Shown: in pieces, positions 54,800 to 64,000 of the stretch
How the letters are laid out: every line of letters begins with the position of its first letter
How positions within the stretch are numbered: the first letter of the stretch is position 1
Assembly (NCBI GenBank): GCA_022494885.1
Contig: JAGVSM010002896.1
Location: 58,844-122,843 of the forward strand
From: Micrasema longulum
Taxonomy: Eukaryota > Arthropoda > Insecta > Trichoptera > Brachycentridae
Direction: 5' to 3'
Length of the DNA: 64,000 bases
Program-made: the position numbers and the translations under genes
Notes under the pieces: model-generated
Seen by the model: the letters and a program-made list of their open reading frames with translations, nothing else
Databases searched by the model: none
Told to the model about the DNA's origin: nothing

Positions 54800-57307
54800 T
54801 CATATACGTACTTCGAGCTTTAATATAATATATTGTGTTCTTCTTTTTTTACCCTAGTGTCCTAAGTACAAAGTTTCATGTAGGCTCGGTTATTAAGACA
54901 AAATAATTGTTTTCCAAATTGATATTTATTTTGTAAAGTAAATTGAAGAAAATTAACGGAACGCTGTATTACAGCTACATTAGTAGAATGGTAACAATCT
55001 TGGGTTATAAATTATTGGTTTGGAAAAACAGTAAATTGAATGGAAATGAGTTGACACCAAAAAAATATCATTGAAATCTGTCAAAAATATTTGTACATCC
55101 ATTACTTATAGATCTCACTTATAGAAGTCACTCTTTTAATTTTCTTGCTGATTTTATTCTACAAACCTTGAAGAACAAATTTTATCACCGAATAAATTAA
55201 ATCTGAAATCACCATCACATAACTACATATGGAATCTCTTTTTTTTATTGTTGAATAATTGAGCCATACTAATAATGTTGCCTCCTCCTAATTGGAGTCA
55301 TCAGCAAACATACATAATGTTTACCATATAATTTAAAATTGCATCATTTAATTTCGATAAAACTTCATATATAGGTACCTATACACATTTTCTAATTCCA
55401 ATTTTTGTATAATTGTTTTTTAGGAATGCTACAATTATAATTGGATTCGTTCCCCATATTTTTATGTCGGGAATTTCAATCAATGTTTGTTTACTTTTAA
55501 TATTTTGATAATCTTATCCGTTAACTTTTTAACTAGAAGAAAAAAGTTTGTGATGTCACAATGAATTTCTCATTACGTTACATCTTTTGTCAAATCTGTC
55601 GCTGAATATATCAAATGGAAAAAAAAACAAATAGTCAAAACCAGCAGGAATTGAGAAACAAAATATTACTTTCTAAATTTGATAGCATGTTTAGTTTGTA
55701 ATCACTAAAATTCCTCATTATTCTACTAGCAATATGATTTTTTCGTTATTCATTCATTATTTTGTTGAAATATGTATTTGTTATTCGTCAACATTATGTA
55801 ATATAATTAAACATCATTTTATAATTAAAATTTAATTTAATTGAATTATTTATAATAATTAATTGGACTGTAAATAATATTATTAGTAAGAATAATTATT
55901 TTATAGATGAATTTAGTTATGTTCAATTAATATTAAATCATTTAATTTATTTGTATGAATTGTGGACCAATTTTAATTCATGAATATTTGTTTTGATAAA
56001 AAATTAGATAACCTTCATTAAAAGTTGGATGTCTCTAACAACTATCAATTAATATAATGTGTTTATTAATGTTTTGGATTTTTTAATATTATTTTTTTTT
56101 TCCCTTGAATCCGCTTGCTAAAACTTCATTGCTGAAATGGTGCAGTGTTGTCTTTACGATTTATCAAATTGAAGGAAAGAGTTAATGAAGTATTTTCAGA
56201 AAGCCAAGTAAGAAAAAGTAGTTCTGTATTACAATACCAATAGTATTTTAGTTGTCTCATTTCATTTCATACTATCTATAAAATTCAATTATATTTTTAT
56301 AACAATAAGGTAAAGTGCTTCAATATCCAGTTGAAAGATGTCCATTAGAGGGTGTTAGCGCTAATTGGTCAAATAAATAAGCAGAAGTGTACTGAATATT
56401 TTACTACATAAAAAAATATGTTTCATTACTGAACCACAATGGAATTATTTAAAGAATCAAAAATTAAAATTGATTTTTTAAAATACCTACATGTATATGG
56501 TACTTGCCTTAATAAAAAAATTATAATAATGTGGATCAAATCCAGTAATCGTCTACATAAAATTGCACATATTCAAAATATTGTTAATTATATAGGTGTA
56601 TTGTTTGTTGATATTTTACATAAATATGTATTGAAACAAGAATCAATGACTACGTATTAAATAAATTATTTGCATAAGAAAAAAATATGACCACTCGGGA
56701 CTCAATTTGTTAAAAAAATAAATGTCAATATTGAGTGCTTAGCATTAAATCATAAGTTTATTCTTAAATAAATATTTCAAATGTAAAAACTTATTTTTTG
56801 TTTTTTGTAAAAAAAAAATTGGCAGCTTGTAATTTTGTTATAAATACAATTGTATATGTATGAATATTATAAAAAATGAGTTGATAATAATGTTCATTTT
56901 TTTTTAATGTACACAAAATTGTGCTGTGATGTGAAAAATGAACTATTCAATTCTGAAAACCATTACCTAAAAATATTTATAAATACTATGAATTCCTTTA
57001 TTGTTGAATAATATTTTATTGGTTCCTACTAAAAACATTAAGTGTGAATTTGTCATTTTTAACTATTAATTTTCTAACATTTGGCAACTCATAATACCAT
57101 GAAGATAAATTAAATAACCGGTCTGCACTTTTTACTTTAGTATTTTGCGGATTAATTGAAGGTATTAAAAAATAACAACAGAAAAATAGCGGAAAATGGC
57201 AAATTTGCACTGACAGTAATTTTCTTAGGGGTCATATATTTATAATATTATTACAATGTAAAGCTTAGAATTTAATTTATTATAAGGTTAAATATATACA
57301 TATAGTA
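54800..57307. other. 3' UTR and AT-rich spacer
   Basis: The first AATAAA after the stop is at 55191-55196. The rest is AT-rich; the small ORF at 56439-56660 has no family signal. Confidence 0.5.
55191..55196 (+). terminator. candidate polyadenylation signal
   Basis: AATAAA about 390 bp past the phosphatase stop codon. Other AATAAA hexamers lie further on. Confidence 0.35.
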
Positions 57308-57507
57308 GCCGGCAGTAAGTAACAGACATCGGGCTCAAGAAGGAGACTGTGTCGACCATAATCGACTAACTTCTGCTTTGTAGAGTGTCCTCTCTGTCGC
57401 ACGAGTCGGCAAGGATGGATGACAAAGACGACACTACAAAGCTGAATTTAGCTGATTATGGCTAACAGTCTCTTACATAAGCCCGATGTTTGTTATTTAT
57501 CGCCGGC
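57308..57507. mobile_element. MITE-like hairpin element
   Basis: gccggcagtaagtaacagacatcgggct pairs with agcccgatgtttgttatttatcgccggc (imperfect), and inner segments also pair (gactgtgtcgaccataatc with gattatggct..cagtct). No ORF. Confidence 0.8.
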
Positions 57508-58160
57508 AACCGTACATATGTTTAGTAAAATATATAAATAATTATTTTATTTAATTAATACTTTTTTTTTTAAATTGTCTCCATGCACAAAAATGTGATA
57601 TTTTATAAATGTCACAAGTTTTGAGCCATTGTATGTCTGAAGTGAAGTATTTGATAGAAGGACAATACTGGTTATAAAATTTCTTAATTAATTAAGTATA
57701 ATATAACAATCGTTACATATCTTTGTCCAATATAAAGTGAGCTTGAGCATTATGCTTTCCAGTCTTCCTTATTCATATTAATTTTTACATATATTATTAT
57801 TTATATAAAATTATTCAGTATTTTGGAGGAATTTATTATAAATAACACGAAACTGTAATAGATCAAAAAACCTTGAAGCTAAAGGTGTCTGGATCCTTTG
57901 TTGTACATTTCAAAAATTCAACTCAAATTAGTATTGTTATCCAATTGATATTAGTGATTATAATGACTTTTTGACATTGCGTATTTTTACTAGAAATTTC
58001 AAATGACATGAGGACAAAATCACCACAAGAGACTTGTGTACCAATTTACAAAAAAAAACTATTCCTTTTGTTAAATCTGATGTTTGTGAATTTGTAAAGA
58101 AATTATTCAAAATTTCAACTTTTTTCGAGAAATTTATGACTTTTAAATTTTTTTTAAATT

Positions 58161-58534
58161 CAGTGATGAAGTTCAGCGCTACCGGAAATTATATATAAAA
58201 AATGTTTTCTATCACGTTGTAAAAATTAAAGGATTTATTTGTATCGCGAAGTTTCTCAAAAATGTATGAAAATTATAACAAAAATGAGCTAGGTCACAAG
58301 TGCAAACGAATCAACCAATGATAGAGTGTTGCGAAAGATTTCCGGTTTACGGGAAGCCAACTCACCAATCAGCAGAGCTCAATGAAGAGAACTTGTGACG
58401 TCACAGGTGGAGTGATTTCAAAATTACAAAACTTTAAACAAATCATCGCGCTGATAATAACGATATGTAATTTATTTATTATCAAATTTGGCTTTGTTTG
58501 ATAACAAATAAAACAGCACTGAACTTCCTTACTG
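58161..58534. mobile_element. MITE family 1, copy 2
   Basis: cagtgatgaagttcagcgct at the left and agcactgaacttccttactg at the right are inverted repeats. The interior matches 13362-13761 in order. Confidence 0.88.
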
Positions 58535-59175
58535 CTCTTCTGAAATATTGTCAATTTTTTTATTAAACTAATTTAAATTTCAAGCTAAATAAAAAAATCT
58601 TTCGCTTTATATTAATAGTACAATTCTTAGGTAGGACAATTTTTGGAAATACATCATATTTTTTACGATCAAATAAAATATGCCATTCTTCTACAGGCAA
58701 ATTACATGTCAAAAGCAAACAATATCCTATCGATTCCTCTAGCTTCGAGGTATTTTAATTATTTTTTGTAGATTAAAAACATTCCGACGTAACAATGATC
58801 TGCACAAAATGAAAACTATAAAATATTCCCTTATGTGTATTTCTCATTTCATAAATCTTGTAAGTACATAATGTCATGTATTATTTTCACTAGCACTTTA
58901 TTGATTTTCATATTTTTAAAGTATTAAAAAAATATTTAATTTAAAAACTTTTATTTAATATGATAAATATTTTCTGTGAAATTTTATAATAAAATCCCTA
59001 CGCAAATAATCTTTTTTTTATTTCATCAATTTTGAAATTGGAATTTTTGGCAATACTGTTTTTTCATAAAATTAATGCTGATCATTATCAGTTAAATCTG
59101 ACAGTTCAGTTTTTGTAAAACAAAACTACAATAAGCGCAGCTTTCTATTACCACAGTTTTAATTTGTAATAAAAA

Positions 59176-59986
59176 ATGTCTGGTCCTCTTAGTACGGTAA
59201 TATCTTCAGAGTCGTTCAGTTCAGAAATATCCGGTTCCCTCGATTCACAAAAGTTTAGCTCGCTTGATACAGAAATGCCTGAGCTTGGTCCGCTGAATAC
59301 AGAAATAACCATCCCACTTCATGCTGTAAAGTCTAGTTCAAATAATATTTTCAGCTCTAACTTTACAAAATCGCTATCTGCCTCAAAAACTACATTAATA
59401 TCTGACTCAATTGATATAGTGACGTCTAATTCGCTTACTCCGATTCTAAACCGGCACGATGAGTTCCTCGCTAATCGACACATGGCAAGGAATATTTTAG
59501 GTAGCCTTTTGATAAAATCTTTTGAAGTCAGTGGGGTTCTGGATGAATTGAAAGAGTTTCAACGAGCCTATTCGCATACTCCCGAGTTAATTTTGCTTTC
59601 ACTTTTTGTCGATAATCTCCCCTATGAAGAAATTACCAAAAATAACATTCTAGAAGAATACAAAATATACGGAGATACCAGTTTATTAGATTTTAAAACT
59701 ACCGCTACATGTGCCACAAAATTTCTTTCAAACTTATTGAACGAGTCGGTACACATCGCCAACCGTATTGAATCAGTCCAGAATTGTACACTCGCAGAAA
59801 AGTTGAGTAAAATTAAGGAGACGGTGCAATTACCTTCAAACGAATTATCCAGTAAGATCAAAAAAAATCTCGCTTATCAAATGTTTGGTAACACCAGCAT
59901 AAATATTCTTTCTGGGCGGGAGACATTTGCAAATAACTTTATCAATAATATACTTTCTGAAGCAGTTTCGCAGGTCCAAAATAAAG
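59176..59986 (+). CDS. uncharacterised protein, exon 1
   Basis: Ends AAT AAA G before gtttgt, leaving one base. The frame stays open to 60027 in the intron, so the exact exon end rests on the phase match with exon 2. Confidence 0.8.
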
Positions 59987-62900
59987 GTTTGTATTATTAT
60001 TTTTTTAAATTACAAGCATTTGGTTAGAATTTTTTTAAAAGCTCCAGTGTTGCTATGTCAATCTTAATTTGTTGTTTTTCTAAAATTCATCACGTTTTGA
60101 GCTCTTCAGAAATATGTATTTTAATTTTCATGTATGCGATGCTTTATGAACCTTAATTAATGAAAACAATGAAAAATTTCAGAAGGAATTTTTGAACCTG
60201 CAGTGAAATCAATTTCTTCTTTTTATCAAAACGATACATTACCTTGTGAGTCAATAGAAGGAAATGATACAAATAATTCCGGTAATTTGTTTTACACTCA
60301 TCAAATCAAACATAAATATTTGCCTCATGCATTAACATATTAATACACTATGTCCAATGACCGCATGTATTTTGTACTTGTTATTAACTTTCAGAATATT
60401 TAGAAGCTGTTTTGGAGCCAAATTTTGAGGCAATTTTAAAAGACAGCAATTCTTCACCGCCGGATATGGAAATAAATTCAGCGACAAAGCATGTGGAAGA
60501 TAATTCACAATCTCTCACTTTTATTGATAATTCTCTATCTGTTGTGAAGAAATCCAAATCTCTTCAAGACTCAGCAGAATGTAAATATTTATGAACATAT
60601 CAAGCGAAATAATTTAATTTTACATATTTCAATGTTTACATAAGGTTGTAGCATGATCCCATAGACATGAAAAGATGTCTGTTCTAGGGGAACTGCTTTA
60701 CGAACAAAACCAATTGTAAGTGTAGGCACACATTAAATATTTGGTATATCTGGGGTTTATGCTAAAACTGCCTATGTGCCTATTTTTACAGGATAACGAA
60801 AAAAATATATTTGAAAGCTTAACTAATTTACACCTTTAAATGTACTAAAATTAATTATCCATAAACTGTTGCCTCTGAAAAACTCTTAAGTCTGATTCCT
60901 CATCAATTAAAATTACTTTGTGGTGTCTGTCCTCATATTGTGACTGTAGTCAATAGCGATCTCCTGTGATGGTTTTGTTGGGTTTGATAAGCTCATAATT
61001 CATAATACACTACACCCAGCTTGATCATGGTGCAGAGCAGAGATGATGATGTTTGAAGCACTTCAGCGGAATAATATGAACTGTCATTTCAAGCCGAATG
61101 GTGGAACTTTTTAATGAAATTGGCTGTAGTTAAGATAACACCATCTGTCGGGAGGGGAAGTACCTATTTCATTTTTAGTATATCTATTAAATAATTATTT
61201 TATTACATATTGCTAATATATTATATTGAGAATAGGTGTATTTACTTCGGCAATGTGTCTTTGTGAAAATGACGATGAGACATTAGATCATCTGTTCTTT
61301 GACTGTCCCCTCTATGACAGAAGCGAATTCCTTCAAAATATTTGTGAAGAATATAATACGTTCCCTCTTAACGTAAAATTTTTACTCGCCCAGAATGACT
61401 TGGATATTTATTTACTTCTGACTAAATTCTTAAGGACAAATAATAAAAATATTTGAATTTATTCAATATTATTTACCAAATTTAAATAATAAGTCTAATT
61501 GAATGTTCCTCTTTACTTTTGGCCCAAAATTTCATGTTATGTTTACGTTTAATTTAGATGGTAATAATGTTTTATTGTCACATAACTCTTTCATGCTGAT
61601 TTTAACTACCTCACATTATATAATATTTTTTCATAGGTATAGTTTTGTTTTGACGGTCATTGAAGCGTATATTCTTCAAATTTCTTATTCTTGTTTCTAA
61701 GAGCCAAAATCACTCGCAAGCGAGTGGAGGCGTGAAAAAAATAAAATATCTTTACATCATATTAGATATTTGCACTTCTGAGATTCATTGGTCAATCCAG
61801 TTTATGCAAAACAATTGCCTCTTCATTTCTCTGAAGAATTAATATTACTACTTGAGATACAATTATTAGAAAAAAAAATTTTTTTTCGCCTTTTGTAAAA
61901 GGCATCTAGTAATAGTTCTACATTATCTCCGAAAGGCATGACGAATTATTGATTAATATTATCCTCTTTTTATATTTCCTGTAGGTATGGCGACACCCCA
62001 AGATAGCAGTGACTCAATTATATTACCTACTATTCGAAATTTCAATTTAGTCAAAGGTCAACTGTTGATTGAAAATATTGTAAAAAGATGGTCCTATGAC
62101 AAAGAATGGATGTATTTTATTCAGTATATTGAATATTCTTATGACAAATGTTGTGAATATCATAATTATGAGGTAAAATAATATTTTTATCAATACTTTG
62201 AGGGGTCTAGAATTATAGCCTTTCTTCTCTTTCTTATGGTGCCTTTCCACATTGGAGGTTGGCAATTTTTATTTTATTGGCAGCCGCTTTGAATAAGGAT
62301 TTGGGAAAATCACTCTATGATTATTAATTATGAAGATCGCTACAGATTACAGCAATACAATGGGCCGGGTCGTAGGTACACGTTTCGAGAATTGCAAGCC
62401 CAAACTGATACCATCTGTTACACGTTTGTTAAACCAAAAACCAAACTAAAATTAGGAATGCTTTTGTTTTATGCAATAGAGCTAAAGGGTTCTCGAGTGA
62501 ATTATTACTCTGAGGTGGAACCACTCTCATTGTATCTTTTTCTCTATGTACCATAACTGTAAAATCCCTCTAGGCATTTATATAAATAGATTGGTTTTAT
62601 GGTTTTAATTCAGTCATAGCCCATATTGACCAGAAATATATTAACATATTTTTTAAATGTTACATAAGTTTAGTATTACTCAAGTACTCAGTCAAATCTT
62701 ATTTTGTATTTTTAAATTAGTGCAAACCAAAATGATGCAAATACCTACCGACAAATCTTTTTAATTTTTTTTAATAGATGTCATAGGAACATTCTTTGAA
62801 GTGTGACTGAAGTCTCACATAGATAAATGCCAGTATTTAGGAAATTTAATCTCTATGCAGAGAATAATTTAAAGGCATTAAGTCTAACATCATCTTATAC

Positions 62901-63609
62901 TGTCTCATTCTACCAAGACCATTAACATATTGATAGATAGACGCGCCCAATAGAGTAAAATATTTTTAAAAGTAGTGATACGAAAACGTACCCATACCCA
63001 TAGTTACTAAGTTTGTTTATTTATACCAGGGCCGCGATTATGAACGCTATCTCCATCGGTACATATCGAAACAGTATAAACTAATATAGATATTTATGTA
63101 CGAAAATGTGTATATTTGTATGAAAATTCAAAGTATCTTCGCCGGTAACCTGTAATTGAACATGTTTAGAAAAAAAATTGTCAACATATTATATTTTTCA
63201 TACAGAAAACTTAATTTTACTTGGCAGATAAATTTTAACTTCCTTTTAGAATACGGGCCCAGGGCTGCATTCAACGACCATGCATAGGATACCAAAAATT
63301 GGAGGGTAATAATTTTTGGTACATAAAAAAAAATATTTTCATGAACAATCGACATTCGTTTTTGGTGGATCCCAATCAGATTGATGAATCCCTGGAATGA
63401 AGGGATGCCTTAAATTCCTTATAATTTCCACCCATTTGTTTTTTTCACTGGATTTTAGGGAATGCAAAAATAATATTAACTCACATTTATTATATTTTTA
63501 GGTAATCTTTAGTTTACCTACTCCAAGTTACCCCATTCCTCAAGCTACAGCTAGCATTTTTTTTACAATCATGGTTAACAAAATGCAAGATGAAGATTAT
63601 CCTATTAAG
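59176..63609 (+). CDS. uncharacterised Ser-rich protein, five exons, 3' incomplete
   Basis: Join of 59176-59986, 60183-60281, 60395-60580, 61985-62172 and 63502-63609: 464 codons without a stop; all introns GT-AG and all phases agree. ATG at 59176 follows an A/T-rich leader with TCAGT-type initiators at 59086 and 59104. Residues 1-90 are Ser/Thr-rich with loose repeats (GPLSTVI, GSLDSQK, SSLDTEM, GPLNTEI). Residues 95-265 look mostly helical (ARNILGSLLIKSFEVSGVLD). Exon 4 holds an aromatic-rich part (RWSYDKEWMYFIQYIEYSYD) and exon 5 SLPTPSYPIPQATASIFF. No signal peptide or membrane span is obvious. I do not recognise the family; function is unknown. The last visible donor (gtgaac at 63610) shows that the gene continues beyond the window. 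Confidence 0.8.
60183..60281 (+). CDS. uncharacterised protein, exon 2
   Basis: Acceptor atttcag, donor gtaatt. 99 bp, phase 1 in and out, reading EGIFEPAVKSISSFYQ onward. A symmetric exon that could be skipped without a frameshift. Confidence 0.75.
60395..60580 (+). CDS. uncharacterised protein, exon 3
   Basis: Acceptor ctttcag, donor gtaaat. 186 bp, again phase 1 in and out, starting EYLEAVLEPNFEAILKD. Its beginning resembles that of exon 2 (E...EPA/EPN), hinting at an old exon duplication. Confidence 0.8.
61210..61456 (+). pseudogene. LINE C-terminal zinc-motif fragment in intron 3
   Basis: The frame reads GVFTSAMCLCENDDETLDHL then FFDCPLYDRSEF: C.C.....ET..H..f.CP.y...R, as found after RNase H in LINEs. 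Stop at 61454. It lacks good splice sites and is not an exon of the host gene. Confidence 0.65.
61985..62172 (+). CDS. uncharacterised protein, exon 4
   Basis: Acceptor cctgtag, donor gtaaaa. Two bases complete a Cys codon with exon 3, then MATPQDSSDSIILPTIRNFN and the aromatic-rich part. An ATG right at the exon start could also serve as an internal start. Confidence 0.8.
62305..62525 (+). repeat. interspersed repeat E, copy 3
   Basis: atgattattaattatgaag...gctacagattacagcaatacaatgggcc and gcttttgttttatgcaatagagctaaaggg match 14455-14680. Confidence 0.8.
63025..63090 (+). repeat. dispersed repeat G fragment, copy 2
   Basis: ccagggccgcgattatgaacgctatctccatcggtacatatcga; compare 20325-20400. 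Confidence 0.6.
63345..63420 (-). repeat. repeat C end fragment
   Basis: acattcgtttttggtggatcccaat is the reverse of the 8075-8100 end of repeat C. Confidence 0.55.
63502..63609 (+). CDS. uncharacterised protein, exon 5
   Basis: Acceptor atttttag, donor gtgaac. 108 bp, phase 0 in and out: VIFSLPTPSYPIPQATASIF, then FTIMVNKMQDEDYPIK. Confidence 0.78.
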
Positions 63610-63643
63610 GTGAACTACTATGCAAACTTTCTATCAACGTTCC

Positions 63644-63819
63644 TTCCAAAGTTTTAAGAAATAACCCTCTTCTTCACATACCCCTTGTTTCATCTAATTA
63701 TAGTCAAAAATCATATTTATGGCGAACTTTTAATAATTTTAATGTAATAAATAAATCATTTAACAAAGATTTATTTGCAAATAATCTTAATGACGTACGG
63801 CGTTTGCTTTCGAAATGAT
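63644..63819 (+). pseudogene. LINE C-terminus in last intron
   Basis: The frame reads NNPLLHIPLVSSNYSQKSYL, WRTFNNFNVINK and LNDVRRLLSK-stop, a l.iP...t.y...sf..r....fN........f......f...l end like that of LINE RTs. Truncated 5'. Confidence 0.55.
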
Positions 63820-64000
63820 TCCTAGTATTTTTTCATTTCTTTTGAATTTACATTAAATTACTATTCATTTTATGTTCGAGAATCTTTTTTAACTTACTGT
63901 GATGCTACTTGTGAAAACCTGTAATTGGCTTATTTGTTATTTGTTTTGTTATGTATATATAAGATAATTATAGCTGTTGGTTATCCAAATAAATAAAATA

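Noticed and set aside
56439..56660. 73-codon ORF in the spacer
   Set aside because: Codon use follows the AT-rich background and the product resembles nothing known.
61226..61456. An extra exon of the unrecognised gene
   Set aside because: It ends in a stop, lacks an acceptor and donor of the right phase, and matches a LINE tail pattern.

Overview
The window looks like a piece of an AT-rich insect nuclear genome. There are no operons, the coding blocks are split by GT-AG introns, and most of the DNA is interspersed repeat: mariner and hAT-like DNA transposons, several LINE 3' ends, tRNA-headed SINEs, MITEs and long foldback elements. The order of insect cannot be fixed from the sequence alone.

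Two real protein-coding genes are supported, both on the + strand. The first is a six-membrane-span lipid phosphate phosphatase (PAP2 family, wunen/lazaro-like). Coding exons at 46216-46370, 48437-48663, 51760-51880, 53335-53511 and 54626-54799 join in frame and carry the three PAP2 catalytic motifs. A GC-rich exon at 8510-8657 fits the missing N-terminal part of membrane span 1 and has the right splice phase, which implies an intron of about 37.5 kb. A CpG-rich patch at 43619-43714, with an initiator-like TCAGT and a short ATG exon of the same phase, is a candidate alternative first exon that would give a 305-residue protein. The second gene starts at 59176 and runs off the right edge: five exons, 464 codons, all open and in phase. 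It encodes a protein with a Ser-rich N-terminus that I do not recognise.

Layout: 1-1.2 kb is a mariner transposase remnant whose core is triplicated in tandem. 1.2-8.5 kb is repeats and unassigned AT-rich DNA. 8.5-46.2 kb is the long first intron of the phosphatase gene (or intergenic DNA if that exon link is wrong), packed with nested transposons, including a hAT-like element with a perfect 8-bp target duplication that hosts four other repeat fragments, and a hairpin with a stem of about 100 bp. 46.2-54.8 kb is the phosphatase gene body, with SINEs and an antisense LINE remnant in its introns. 54.8-59.1 kb is an AT-rich spacer with two MITEs. 59.2-64 kb is the second gene, with LINE remnants in its introns.

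All LINE and transposase reading frames seen are fragments with stops, frameshifts or missing ends; none looks intact. I found no CRISPR array, no rRNA and no complete tRNA gene (the tRNA-like signals are SINE heads).
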